Below are positions 27,012 to 35,869 of a stretch of 64,000 nucleotides of DNA, one piece after another. The notes beneath the pieces were generated by a model, which searched no databases, had not been told where the DNA came from, and saw only the letters and a program-made list of their open reading frames with translations. Both the position numbers and the translations under genes were made by a program. Position 1 is the first letter of the stretch. Each line of letters opens with the position of its first letter. Origin of the DNA: Alkalihalobacillus pseudalcaliphilus (GTDB taxonomy: Bacteria; Bacillota; Bacilli; Bacillales; Bacillaceae_D); contig NZ_JAQQWS010000014.1 of the NCBI RefSeq assembly GCF_028610675.1, positions 1-64,000 on the forward strand. Direction: 5' to 3'.

Positions 27012-27549
27012 AGGTTTGCTGGGGCTTTCTCTCTCTTTTCCCGCTCGCAACCCCGAGATTCCGCTTTTGCTCGGGGTTACTCCCCTTTTTTCCGCTCGCA
27101 ACCCCGAGATTCGACGTTTGCTCGCGGTTTCTACTCATTTTTCCGCTCACAACCACGAGATTCGGCGTTTGCTCGCGGTTTCTACTCGTTTTTCCGCTCG
27201 CAACCCCGAGATTCGACGTTTGCTCGGGCTTTCTCCCTCTTTTCCTCCTCGCAACCCCGAGATTCGACGTTTGCTCGGGGTTTCTACTCGTTTTCCCGCT
27301 CGCAACCCCGTGATTCGACGTTTGCTCGGGCTTTCTACTCGTTTTTCCGCTCGCAACCCCGTGATTCCGCTTTTGCTCGGGCTTTCTACTCATTTTTCCG
27401 CTCGCAACCCCGAGATTCCGCTTTTGCTAGGGGTGGTTTCTCCCTCTTTTCCTCCTCACAACCCCGTGATTCGACGTTTGCTCGGGGTTTCTACTCATTT
27501 TTCCGTTCGCAACCCCGAGATTCGGCGTTTGCTCGGCTTTCTCACTTTA
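27012..27549 (-). repeat. 51-bp tandem hairpin array (array 3)
   Basis: About 10.5 units, period 51 bp (landmark CGACGTTTGCTCGGG / CGCTTTTGCTCGGG at 27062, 27113, 27164, 27215 and on). It has the same unit as array 1 in inverted orientation, with clear AACCCCGAG / CTCGGGGTT pairing across neighbouring units. It lies between the NUDIX gene and the end of trxB; the remaining sequence (26789-27011) has no recognised gene. Confidence 0.93.
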
Positions 27550-27592
27550 TGCAGACTCCAAATCCCTTACAATGAACAAATCACCTAAAAAA

Positions 27593-27625
27593 CCACAAAA
27601 AAAGGCACGGACACTAGGTCCGTGC
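27593..27625 (-). terminator. trxB terminator
   Basis: GCACGGAC-ACTAG-GTCCGTGC is a perfect 8-bp stem; on the minus strand it is followed by CTTTTTTTTG. It lies about 165 nt past the trxB stop. Confidence 0.85.
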
Positions 27626-27790
27626 AAATAACTATATAAAAAAGGGGGTCAATTACTTAATGATTATATTACCCTTAATTTGTTTCACAACTGTTACAGA
27701 AGCATTAAAACCGAATTACGGTTTCATACATTTAAGTTGTCTTTTTGTAATGGACAAAATCAACCTAGGTCCTTTTATGAATAGTAATGA

Positions 27791-28732
27791 TTATTTTACT
27801 TTTTCATCGAGTGTTTCTAAGTAATGTTGGACTTGCTGAGCAGCAATACTACCGTCACCCGTAGCCGTCACAATTTGTCTTAGTGTCTTTTCACGAACAT
27901 CACCCGCTGCAAAAACACCAGGAACACTCGTTTCCATATCGGCATTAGTTACAATGTAGCCCTCATCATTTAAAACGCCTAAGTTTTGAACACTTTGATT
28001 AAGTGGCAACATGCCGATATAAACAAAAACACCATCTGTTGCAAAGTCAGATACTTCACCAGTTTTTGTGTGTTCAATCGTTACACTAGTGACTTTTCCG
28101 TTTTCACCTTTAACTTCATTGACAACATGGTCCCAAACAAACTCGATTTTATCATTCTTAAAGGCACGATCTTGTAAAATTTTCTGTGCACGTAGCTGGT
28201 CACGACGATGAATAACTGTTACTTTTGAGGCGAATTTTGTTAAATAAACAGCTTCTTCAACTGCAGAATCTCCACCACCAATAACGACTAATTCACGTTC
28301 TTTAAAGAAAGCACCGTCACAAACGGCACAGTAGGATACACCGCGACCACTATATTCTTTTTCGCCTGGAATCCCTAATTTTTTATATTCAGCACCAGTT
28401 GTAACAATAACAGCTCGTGCTTTATATTCTTTACTACCTGCCTTAACTACTTTAAATTCACCTTCATCGACAATCTCTTTAATATCGCCGTAAGCATATT
28501 CAGCACCGAATTTTTTTGCATGTTCAAACATTTTATTTGAAAGCTCTGGACCAAGAATATGGTCAAAGCCTGGATAATTTTCCACTTCTTCTGTATTAGC
28601 CATCTGGCCACCAGGGACACCACGTTCAATCATTACTGTTTTTAAATTAGCTCGAGATGTATAAACAGCCGCTGTCATTCCAGCTGGACCCGCTCCTGCA
28701 ATAATTACATCATACATTGTTTCTTCACCCAT
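27791..28732 (-). CDS. trxB: Thioredoxin reductase
   Basis: Reduces thioredoxin with NADPH through FAD and a disulfide. 313 residues from ATG 28732 (AGGGAG, 9 nt), beginning MGEETMYDVIIAGAGPAGM; the ATG two codons earlier is too close to the ribosome binding site. FAD-binding GAGPAG near residue 13, redox CAVC near 136, NADPH-binding GGGDSAVEEA near 153 and the C-terminal FAAGDVREKTLRQIVTA motif are present. Same position relative to yvcD and his genes as in B. subtilis, but without the intervening cwlO. Confidence 0.97.
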   Translation of the reverse strand: MGEETMYDVIIAGAGPAGMTAAVYTSRANLKTVMIERGVPGGQMANTEEVENYPGFDHILGPELSNKMFEHAKKFGAEYAYGDIKEIVDEGEFKVVKAGSKEYKARAVIVTTGAEYKKLGIPGEKEYSGRGVSYCAVCDGAFFKERELVVIGGGDSAVEEAVYLTKFASKVTVIHRRDQLRAQKILQDRAFKNDKIEFVWDHVVNEVKGENGKVTSVTIEHTKTGEVSDFATDGVFVYIGMLPLNQSVQNLGVLNDEGYIVTNADMETSVPGVFAAGDVREKTLRQIVTATGDGSIAAQQVQHYLETLDEKVK

Positions 28733-28817
28733 TATCATCAACTCCCTATTCCTCACAACTTCTAATCTCATTCATATCGTAACGAAATGACCGACCAAAG
28801 TCTATTAAGCTGCTCAC

Positions 28818-29873
28818 CTAGTCACTTTGCCACGGATGATAAGACCAATCAAGTTCTTTTTCTCCACTTTGGGCTTGCTTAATCATCAAAGCTGCTCGTT
28901 CATTACCAATCAAAGATGCTTCGTGTAAAATATAATGTGCTTTTTTAAGTTCACCTGTATGCGCAAGTGTCACCGCATAACAAAATAGCCATTGAGGGTG
29001 GTCATCATAAAAGCTCTCATCCATCCGTTCAAAACGTTCTTTAGCAGCCTCATATTCACCCGCAGCACATAACACTTCAGCAATAAAAAGATAATTTTCG
29101 TAATCAATCGGATACACAATTCGTAACGGCTGCAAAAATTGCTCAGCTTTCTCTTTCTGGCCAATTTTTATATAAAATAATGCCAAATTTGCCCGAACGT
29201 ACAGATTGCTTTCATCCTCTTTTAAAACATGAGAAGAAATTTGAAACGCCCTGTCGTCGTTCAAACGAAAAAAAGCTTCTGCTAAGTGGTTAAAAGCGGA
29301 CCAATGCGATGGAAACTGTTCAATAATTTGCTCCAGTATCGGAATAGCCGCTTCAATCTCACCATTCTTTAAATGAGTGCGTGCCCTCTCGTGATCGAGT
29401 AAATAGTCATCATCTGATGTATCTTCACTATCATTATCATTCCAATTTGGGAAATCCTCATACTCTATATCTAATAATTCCAACAGATCTTTGGCATCTT
29501 GCTGAAATGGGCCATTTGGATCCATGTGTAAATAATGATTAGCTGCTCTTTGGGCCTTATCAAACAAACCTAAATAAGCATAGTTATTAGCCATAAAAAA
29601 ATAGCATTCACTATACTCATTATTCTCCTCTGCTACTACTTCCCGAAGTAAATCATTCGATTCTTCATAATGACTCATTTCTGATAATACAGCCGCTAAT
29701 TGGATTCGAAAAACAGGCTCTTTATCTGTCAGCTTGACAGCACGTTGAAAAAGCTTTACCGCCCGTTGAAGATGCTTTTTTCGATAAGCAATTAATCCTT
29801 TTTGAAAAAAATAATCACCATTTCTTATGAATGGTATAATGTTATTTCCTTCACCATGAGGGGTTAAATCCAT
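28818..29873 (-). CDS. TPR repeat protein (YvcD-like)
   Basis: A 351-residue soluble protein built of tetratricopeptide-like helical pairs, for example QKGLIAYRKKHLQRAVKLFQRAV (about 26-48), AHLKNGEIEAAIPILEQII near 165 and FYIKIGQKEKAEQFLQPL near 232. An acidic stretch (EDFPNWNDNDSEDTSDDD) near 140 splits two TPR blocks. ATG 29873 follows GGAGG. Position between trxB and the his genes matches yvcD. It probably mediates protein interactions; no partner can be named. Confidence 0.8.
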   Translation of the reverse strand: MDLTPHGEGNNIIPFIRNGDYFFQKGLIAYRKKHLQRAVKLFQRAVKLTDKEPVFRIQLAAVLSEMSHYEESNDLLREVVAEENNEYSECYFFMANNYAYLGLFDKAQRAANHYLHMDPNGPFQQDAKDLLELLDIEYEDFPNWNDNDSEDTSDDDYLLDHERARTHLKNGEIEAAIPILEQIIEQFPSHWSAFNHLAEAFFRLNDDRAFQISSHVLKEDESNLYVRANLALFYIKIGQKEKAEQFLQPLRIVYPIDYENYLFIAEVLCAAGEYEAAKERFERMDESFYDDHPQWLFCYAVTLAHTGELKKAHYILHEASLIGNERAALMIKQAQSGEKELDWSYHPWQSD

Positions 29874-30002
29874 TCAGTATTGCCTCCAATGTTCATTCAT
29901 GCCCCAATTATACTATATGAACGTAGTATTTCGACATATTTTTTCTTGAAAAATAAAATTACATAATCCTGTTAATTTTATATGAATGGAAGCACCTTAC
30001 TT

Positions 30003-30630
30003 AAGCCCTCTTTGTTGAGATATTCGCTCAGTTGGCTCTCGTATCTGCACATTAACGTCCTCTTTGTTCAGATACTCGCTCGATTGGCTCTCGTATCTGC
30101 ACATTAACGTCCTCTTTGTTCAGATATTCGCTCAGTTGGCTCGCGTATCTGCACATTAACAGCCTCTTTGTTCAGATACTCGCTCGATTGACTAGTGTAT
30201 CTGCACATTAACGTCCTCTTTGTTCAGATATTCGCTCAGTTGGCTCGCGTATCTGCACATTAACGTCCTCTTTGTTCAGATACTCGCTCGATTGGCTCTC
30301 GTATCTGCACATTAACGTCCTCTTNNNNNNNNNNNNNNNNNNNNNNNNNNNNNNNNNNNNNNNNNNNNNNNNNNNNNNNNNNNNNNNNNNNNNNNNNNNN
30401 NNNNNNNNNNNNNNNNNNNNNNNNCATTAACAGCCTCTTTGTTCAGATACTCGCTCGATTGACTAGTGTATCTGCACATTAACGTCCTCTTTGTTCAGAT
30501 ACTCGCTCGATTGGCTCGCGTATCTGCACATTAACAGCCTCTTTGTTCAGATACTCGCTCAGTTGGCTCTCGTATCTGCACATTAACGTCCTCTTTGTTG
30601 AGATATTCGCTCAGTTGACAACGGTATCTG
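30003..30630. repeat. 52-bp tandem hairpin array (array 4)
   Basis: About twelve units, period 52 bp (landmark CTCTTTGTTCAGATA at 30060, 30112, 30164 and on), interrupted by a 100-N gap. Each unit holds the inverted repeat CAGATAC, 17 nt, GTATCTG, separated by a linker of about 21 nt (CACATTAAC, then GTCCTCTTTGTT or AGCCTCTTTGTT). The sequence is unrelated to arrays 1-3. As 52 is not divisible by 3 it is not coding. Units differ at a few fixed positions (GATACTCGCTCGA versus GATATTCGCTCAG; GGCTCTC versus GGCTCGC). Confidence 0.93.
30325..30424. other. Assembly gap (100 N) in array 4
   Basis: Exactly 100 N, the conventional size for a gap of unknown length; the array's true copy number is unknown. 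Confidence 0.95.
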
Positions 30631-30656
30631 CATATAACAAGCACATTGTGTACCTT

Positions 30657-31118
30657 TCATTCACCTCTGCCCGTATGCCTACCATGCTCACCTTTTCCCC
30701 TTGCGTCTATCTTAACCTCGTTGCCTTCACATGCACCTTTGCCCTCTGCACTCTGCCTTCGTGTCTTGCTTCTACCTTCACCCTCTGCCTTCGTGCCCCC
30801 ATCTTCAGCACTCAAGCAAAAATATATATCATAATGCAGCTCACATTTTTCATTAAATGCATGAGTGCAATGTGGACATTGACTAGTCTTTATATATTGG
30901 CCTATTGATAATTCTGTTTGGCATGCTCCACATAAAATTGCTAAACTATCGTATGAATCTTTTGGCCAAGGAATCACTTTATGGTCACTTAATTCTTGGT
31001 GGCACTTGTAACAGGAGTAGTAGGTACCACAGCAATAAAACTTAATAGATACAATGTCTTTTTCCAAATGGTAATGAATACATCTTGATTCCGAGTCAGT
31101 ACGAACACCTTTAAACAT
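30657..31118 (-). CDS. CHY zinc-finger protein with low-complexity tail
   Basis: From ATG 31118 (AAGGAG, 10 nt) 153 residues. Residues 1-108 are a CHY zinc finger: CIHYH near 15-19, FYCCGTYYSCYKCHQEL near 30-46, then CGAC and CPHC pairs. The last 45 residues (after YFCLSAEDG) are Lys/Glu/Gly/Arg-rich and repetitive (AEGEG, SAEGKG, EGNE), unlike the family, whose members usually stop near residue 105-110. This tail lies next to the 52-bp array and may be repeat-derived read-through. Metal binding is well supported; the function of bacterial CHY proteins is poorly known. Confidence 0.8.
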   Translation of the reverse strand: MFKGVRTDSESRCIHYHLEKDIVSIKFYCCGTYYSCYKCHQELSDHKVIPWPKDSYDSLAILCGACQTELSIGQYIKTSQCPHCTHAFNEKCELHYDIYFCLSAEDGGTKAEGEGRSKTRRQSAEGKGACEGNEVKIDARGKGEHGRHTGRGE

Positions 31119-31192
31119 AATTAGCTCACTCCTTTTAAGGTTCACAGCTAAGAACCAGACAACTCGCTCATAAATCTATTAGTTTGCTTTCT

Positions 31193-31876
31193 TTATTGAT
31201 ATCTTTCCCTCAATACGTCAAGGACCCGATCCAGTGGTAGCTTTTGTTCTCTTAATAAGACAAGCAAGTGATAGAATAAATCGGCTACTTCCCATTTAAG
31301 CTCCTTCGCATCTCGGTTTTTCGCAGCAATAATCACTTCACTAGCTTCCTCGCCGACCTTTTTTAAAATCTTATCGACACCTTCTTCAAACAAATACGTC
31401 GTATAGGCACCCTCAGGTCGTTCTGCCTCCCGCTTGGCGATTAACGCTTCTAATTCATTTATAATTGAAAAGCGCTCTTCCTGGGCCTGGAGTAAAGGCT
31501 CAACGTTTTCAACTTTACTATCCTTCCCCCTGTTAGTATCTTTCCCGTCGGTCATATCTCCTCGTAATGTTTCTGAAAAGCACGTATACTTACCTGTGTG
31601 ACAAGCTGGTCCATGTGGTTCAACTAAAACGAGCAAGGCATCCGCATCACAATCAAAACGAATATCGATAATCGATTGTGTATGGCCTGACGTAGCCCCC
31701 TTATGCCATAGCTCCTGACGAGAACGGCTGTAAAACCAAGTTTCGCCTGTGTCTTGTGTTTTTTGTAACGATTCTTTATTCATATAGGCCAATGTCAGTA
31801 CTTCTTTGGAAATGGCATCTTGCACAATGGCAGGCACAAGTCCTTTTTCATCAAAACGGATCGTTTCTTTCTTCAT
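31193..31876 (-). CDS. hisI: Bifunctional phosphoribosyl-AMP cyclohydrolase / phosphoribosyl-ATP pyrophosphatase
   Basis: Steps 2 and 3 of histidine synthesis. Residues 1-105 are the cyclohydrolase (LTLAYMN, SRSRQELWHKGATSG, the Zn/Mg ligands DCDADALL and GPACHTGKYTCF). Residues about 140-227 are the pyrophosphatase (YLFEEGVDKILKKVGEEASEVIIAAKN, WEVADLFYHLLVLL). The linker between them (about 106-135, Asp/Lys/Asn-rich) looks longer than usual. It overlaps hisF by 4 nt and ends the operon. Confidence 0.97.
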   Translation of the reverse strand: MKKETIRFDEKGLVPAIVQDAISKEVLTLAYMNKESLQKTQDTGETWFYSRSRQELWHKGATSGHTQSIIDIRFDCDADALLVLVEPHGPACHTGKYTCFSETLRGDMTDGKDTNRGKDSKVENVEPLLQAQEERFSIINELEALIAKREAERPEGAYTTYLFEEGVDKILKKVGEEASEVIIAAKNRDAKELKWEVADLFYHLLVLLREQKLPLDRVLDVLRERYQ

Positions 31877-32631
31877 CGTACAACCACTCCTCTCTCTTTT
31901 AAAAAGCTCTTAACCTCTTCAACAGATGTCTCCTTATAATGAAAAATGGATGCCGCCAGCCCTGCATCCGCACCTGCTTGCTCAAATACTTCTTGAAAAT
32001 GCTTAGCTTCTCCCGCACCTCCTGAAGCAATCACAGGTACCGAAACAGCGTCACGAACAGCCTTTGTTAAAGCTATGTCAAATCCATTTTTTTCACCATC
32101 TTGATCCATACTTGTTAGTAAAAATTCACCCGCACCTAACCTGACTGCTTCCTGTGCCCAATCCTTGACTTCCCAGTCCGTCGCTTGTCGACCGCCGTGT
32201 GTATAGACACGCCATGATTGTAACTCAGAATCAAATTTGGCATCAATCGCCACTACGATGCATTGCGAACCAAAAAAGTCGGCTCCCTCTTTAATGAGGT
32301 CTGGTCTTTTAACCGCAGCTGTATTGAGTGACACTTTATCGGCACCAGCTCGGAGAACACGCTTCATATCTTCAAGTGTTTGGATCCCTCCTCCAACTGT
32401 AAAAGGGATCGCGAGCGTAGCGGCCACCTCACGAACCACTTCAATCATTGTTTCCCGCCCTTCATGGGAAGCTGAAATATCAAGGAATACCAACTCATCT
32501 GCTCCTTGCTGATCATAAAAGGTGGATAACTCAACAGGATCTCCTGCATCACGTAAATTTACAAATTGGATGCCCTTAACAACTCGACCATCCTTCACGT
32601 CCAAACAAGGTATAATTCGTTTTGTTAACAT
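31873..32631 (-). CDS. hisF: Imidazole glycerol phosphate synthase cyclase subunit
   Basis: Cyclises PRFAR with ammonia from HisH to imidazole glycerol phosphate. Start chosen at ATG 32631 (GGGGAG, 5 nt), giving 252 residues that begin MLTKRIIPCLDVKDGRVVKG as in the family. It starts one base after the hisA stop. The (beta-alpha)8 barrel has the catalytic aspartates in PCLDVKDG near 11 and LLTSMDQDGEKNG near 130, and the phosphate loops VGGGIQTLEDM and IASGGAGEAKH. Confidence 0.97.
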   Translation of the reverse strand: MLTKRIIPCLDVKDGRVVKGIQFVNLRDAGDPVELSTFYDQQGADELVFLDISASHEGRETMIEVVREVAATLAIPFTVGGGIQTLEDMKRVLRAGADKVSLNTAAVKRPDLIKEGADFFGSQCIVVAIDAKFDSELQSWRVYTHGGRQATDWEVKDWAQEAVRLGAGEFLLTSMDQDGEKNGFDIALTKAVRDAVSVPVIASGGAGEAKHFQEVFEQAGADAGLAASIFHYKETSVEEVKSFLKERGVVVR

Positions 32632-32632
32632 C

Positions 32633-33370
32633 CTAGCTCCCCTTTTCTGCAAGTGCTTCTGCAAGAGTAAATTGATTCGTATATAAAGCCTTTCCTATTA
32701 TGGCACCAGAGACGCCATCCGTGAAATTAGCACGTAACATATGTAAATCGGTTAGACTACTTACACCACCAGAAGCAATCACTTCTTTTCCAGTCGCTTT
32801 AGCTAAGGCAGAGATTTCCACGATATTTGGCCCGTTTAACATGCCATCACGGGAAATATCTGTATAGATAAACGTTTCTGCCCCAAAATGAACAAGCTCA
32901 ATCCCGAGCTCATTAGCTTTGACAGAGGATGTTTCAAGCCAACCTTCTGTGGCCACATAGCCATCACGAGCATCTAACCCAATCACAATTTTTTTGCCTC
33001 CATATTTAGCAAGCATCTCTTTAGTGAAATTAGGATCTTGAACGGCTATGCTTCCTAAAATAACCCTTTCAACACCCGCTTCCAAATAATAAGCAATATC
33101 TGCCTCTGTGCGAATTCCGCCACCAACTTGGACAGAAACAGACAATTCACTTGCCACTTGTACAACAGAATCATGATTTACACGCTTTTTTGCTTTTGCC
33201 CCGTCTAAATCGACCATATGAACCCACTTGGCCCCACCCTCCTGAAAGGAACGAGCCATTTCAAAAGGCGAATCACCGTAAATAGTTTCTTGATTATAAT
33301 CTCCTTGTCTTAACCTGACACATTTGCCATCACGTATATCAATGGCAGGATAAATCGTAAAATTAGTCAT
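32633..33370 (-). CDS. hisA: ProFAR isomerase
   Basis: A 245-residue (beta-alpha)8 enzyme isomerising ProFAR to PRFAR. The N-terminal YPAIDIRDGKCVRLRQGDY carries the catalytic aspartate; the second is in FIYTDISRDGMLNGPN near 130. Phosphate loops GGGIRTEADI and ASGGVSSLTD are present. Overlaps hisH by 8 nt. Confidence 0.98.
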   Translation of the reverse strand: MTNFTIYPAIDIRDGKCVRLRQGDYNQETIYGDSPFEMARSFQEGGAKWVHMVDLDGAKAKKRVNHDSVVQVASELSVSVQVGGGIRTEADIAYYLEAGVERVILGSIAVQDPNFTKEMLAKYGGKKIVIGLDARDGYVATEGWLETSSVKANELGIELVHFGAETFIYTDISRDGMLNGPNIVEISALAKATGKEVIASGGVSSLTDLHMLRANFTDGVSGAIIGKALYTNQFTLAEALAEKGS

Positions 33371-34007
33371 CTTCCTTCATCCCCTCTACCCACTTACAAT
33401 AGTTCTCTAAAATTTGCATACCTACTGTACTACTTTTTTCAGGGTGAAATTGTGTAGCAACGACACTTCCATGTCCAACAATAGCTGGTACGAGCTCTCC
33501 ACCATATTGAGCTGTTGCAAGTAACACTTGCTCCTCATCCGTTTTGACATAATAGGAATGTACAAAATAAACATGATCCTCTTCTACATTTTTTATTAAC
33601 GGATGTTTCGGTTGTGTAAATGATAAAAGATTCCAGCCCATATGTGGAACCTTATACGTACTACCGTCTACATCCTTCCCTGAAAAACGCTCAACCCTCC
33701 CAGGTAGTAGGCCAATTCCCTTTGTTGTTTCATGCTCTTCACTCTCTTGAAAAAGCAGCTGCATTCCAAGACAAATACCAAGTAACGGGCGCTTCGCATA
33801 TGTCCAATCTTGAATAAAAGCAGCAAGCCCTGTTTCTTGCAAAATCTTCATCGCATCAGGAAATGCACCAACACCAGGGAGAATCAAACCATCCATGTCA
33901 ACAAGCTCTTCGATCGAGTCAGTTATTTTATATTCATAACCAAGACGTTCTAATGCCTTACTAACGCTGTGTAAATTACCCATGCCATAATCAATAATAC
34001 CTATCAT
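33363..34007 (-). CDS. hisH: Imidazole glycerol phosphate synthase glutamine amidotransferase subunit
   Basis: A 214-residue class I glutaminase that supplies ammonia to HisF. Catalytic cysteine in LLGICLGMQLLFQESEEH near residue 80; histidine and glutamate in ATQFHPEKS near 190. Starts 1 nt after the hisB stop. Confidence 0.98.
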   Translation of the reverse strand: MIGIIDYGMGNLHSVSKALERLGYEYKITDSIEELVDMDGLILPGVGAFPDAMKILQETGLAAFIQDWTYAKRPLLGICLGMQLLFQESEEHETTKGIGLLPGRVERFSGKDVDGSTYKVPHMGWNLLSFTQPKHPLIKNVEEDHVYFVHSYYVKTDEEQVLLATAQYGGELVPAIVGHGSVVATQFHPEKSSTVGMQILENYCKWVEGMKEDD

Positions 34008-34008
34008 T

Positions 34009-34593
34009 TTATAACAATCCTTTCGTGGAAGGGATCCCCTTCACCCGCTCGTCAATCGATGTCGCTTCGTCAAGCGCACGTGCCATCGCTTTAAAAATAG
34101 CTTCAATAATATGGTGAGTGTTGCTTCCATAATGAACAATCACATGTAAGTTCATTCTAGCTTCCAATGCAAGCTTCCATAAAAATTCGTGAACAAGCTC
34201 CGTATCAAAAGTACCTACCTTTTGACTTGGTAGTGTAGCACGAAACTCTAAATGAGGACGATTGCTTAAATCGACAACCACTTGAGCCAACGCTTCATCC
34301 ATCGGCACAAAAGCACTCCCATAACGCTTAATCCCCTTTTTATCTCCTAACGCTTGCTTCAAAGCCAACCCTAAACAAATCCCGATATCTTCTGTTGTAT
34401 GGTGGTCATCTACTTCCGTGTCTCCATTTGCTGTAACCGCCAAATTAAAATGACCATGCTTCGTAAATAAGTCGAGCATATGCGTCAGAAAGGGTACCCC
34501 TGTCTCGAGATCTGACTTGCCTTCTCCATCCATCGTAAAATGAAGCTTAATTTGTGTTTCACCTGTATTTCTTTCAATCGTTGCGGTTCTCAT
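34009..34593 (-). CDS. hisB: Imidazoleglycerol-phosphate dehydratase
   Basis: Monofunctional dehydratase, 194 residues from ATG 34593 (an ATG at 34599 is also possible; AAGGG is 11 or 5 nt away). The Mn-binding histidine motifs FLTHMLDLFTKHGHF, DDHHTTED and HFGSNTHHIIEA-type VHYGSNTHHIIEA are present. The start lies inside the hisD end (20-nt overlap). Confidence 0.97.
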   Translation of the reverse strand: MRTATIERNTGETQIKLHFTMDGEGKSDLETGVPFLTHMLDLFTKHGHFNLAVTANGDTEVDDHHTTEDIGICLGLALKQALGDKKGIKRYGSAFVPMDEALAQVVVDLSNRPHLEFRATLPSQKVGTFDTELVHEFLWKLALEARMNLHVIVHYGSNTHHIIEAIFKAMARALDEATSIDERVKGIPSTKGLL

Positions 34594-35869
34594 TATCATC
34601 TCTACCCTTCATTCTAATTTCAATCGCTCGGGCATGTGCTTCTAGCCCTTCCATACGTGCGAGTGCCATAATCTGCTCACCATTTTTCTGCAAAGCCGTT
34701 TTACTATACGAAATAATGCTTGACTTTTTCACAAAATCATCAACACTTAAAGGACTTGAAAATCGAGCAGTTCCATTCGTTGGAAGGATATGATTAGGGC
34801 CTGCAAAATAATCACCAACCGGCTCTGAACTATATTCACCTAAAAAAATAGCTCCAGCATGACGTATTTGACCGAGTAACTCAAGTGGATTATTTGTTAA
34901 AACTTCTAGATGCTCAGGCGCTAGTTCATTCACCACTTGAATCGATTCAGCTAGATTGTCTGTCTTAATAATCTGTCCAAATTGTTCAATGGAAACTTCA
35001 GCAATCGTTTTTCGAGGTAATGTTTGTAACTGACATTCCACTTCTTCAGCGACAGTTTTTGCTAATTGATCACTGCTCGTCACAAGAACAACGGAAGCAC
35101 GTTCATCATGCTCAGCTTGGGAGAGAAGATCCGCTGCAATATAAGCTGGATTGGCTTGTTCATCAGCTAATATAACAATTTCACTTGGCCCTGCAATCAT
35201 ATCAATATCAACTTCACCAAATACTTCTCGTTTCGCTAAGGCGACAAAGATATTTCCTGGACCTGTTATTTTATCGACCTTCGGAATCGTTTCGGTCCCA
35301 TAAGCTAGTGCTGCTATTGCTTGGGCTCCACCTACTTTATAAATCTCTGAAACTCCTACTTCATGCGCAGTCACAAGAACAACCGGATCAAGATTTCCCT
35401 GTTGGTTCGGTGGCGAAACCATCACAATTTTTTCTACACCTGCTACCTGTGCCGGGATAACATTCATTACAATAGAAGATGGATACACGGCTTTACCACC
35501 TGGAACATAAACACCAACCGCATCTAAAGGTGTAACCTTTTGTCCAAGTATGGTGCCATCAGGTTTTGTCGTTAGCCAGGATTGGACTTCTTGCCTTTGA
35601 TGAAAGTCACGAATATTTGAAATAGCCGCTCTTAAGGCTTCTAAAACACCCAAATCAACCTTTTGATAAGCGGCTTCTATTTCTTCCTGTTTCACCTGCA
35701 AACAATTTAAAGTCACTCGATCAAACTGTTTTGTTAGAGCCAGTAAGGCTTGGTCGCCACCCGTTTTGACTTGATTGACAATCCGCCCAACAGCTTCTTG
35801 CTCGTACTCTGTACCTGTATCAATATCACGGCGGATATTGATCTTTTTATCATAAAGAACGATTTTCAT
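34574..35869 (-). CDS. hisD: Histidinol dehydrogenase
   Basis: Final two oxidations of histidine synthesis, Zn- and NAD-dependent. Start chosen at ATG 35869 (GGAGGG, 8 nt), giving 431 residues beginning MKIVLYDKKINIRRD; nine upstream codons lack a site. Landmarks: VYVPGGKAVYPSSIVMNVIPA near 120, KITGPGNIFVALAKREVFG near 215, DMIAGPSEI near 245, LSQAEHDERASVVLVT near 270, and the catalytic NELAPEHLEV and GPNHILPTNGTARF near 325-380. Overlaps the hisG end by 20 nt. Confidence 0.97.
   Translation of the reverse strand: MKIVLYDKKINIRRDIDTGTEYEQEAVGRIVNQVKTGGDQALLALTKQFDRVTLNCLQVKQEEIEAAYQKVDLGVLEALRAAISNIRDFHQRQEVQSWLTTKPDGTILGQKVTPLDAVGVYVPGGKAVYPSSIVMNVIPAQVAGVEKIVMVSPPNQQGNLDPVVLVTAHEVGVSEIYKVGGAQAIAALAYGTETIPKVDKITGPGNIFVALAKREVFGEVDIDMIAGPSEIVILADEQANPAYIAADLLSQAEHDERASVVLVTSSDQLAKTVAEEVECQLQTLPRKTIAEVSIEQFGQIIKTDNLAESIQVVNELAPEHLEVLTNNPLELLGQIRHAGAIFLGEYSSEPVGDYFAGPNHILPTNGTARFSSPLSVDDFVKKSSIISYSKTALQKNGEQIMALARMEGLEAHARAIEIRMKGRDDNENRND

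Noticed and set aside
30003..30630. CRISPR array
   Set aside because: Both the hairpin and the linker are repeated; there are no unique spacers and no cas genes in the window.
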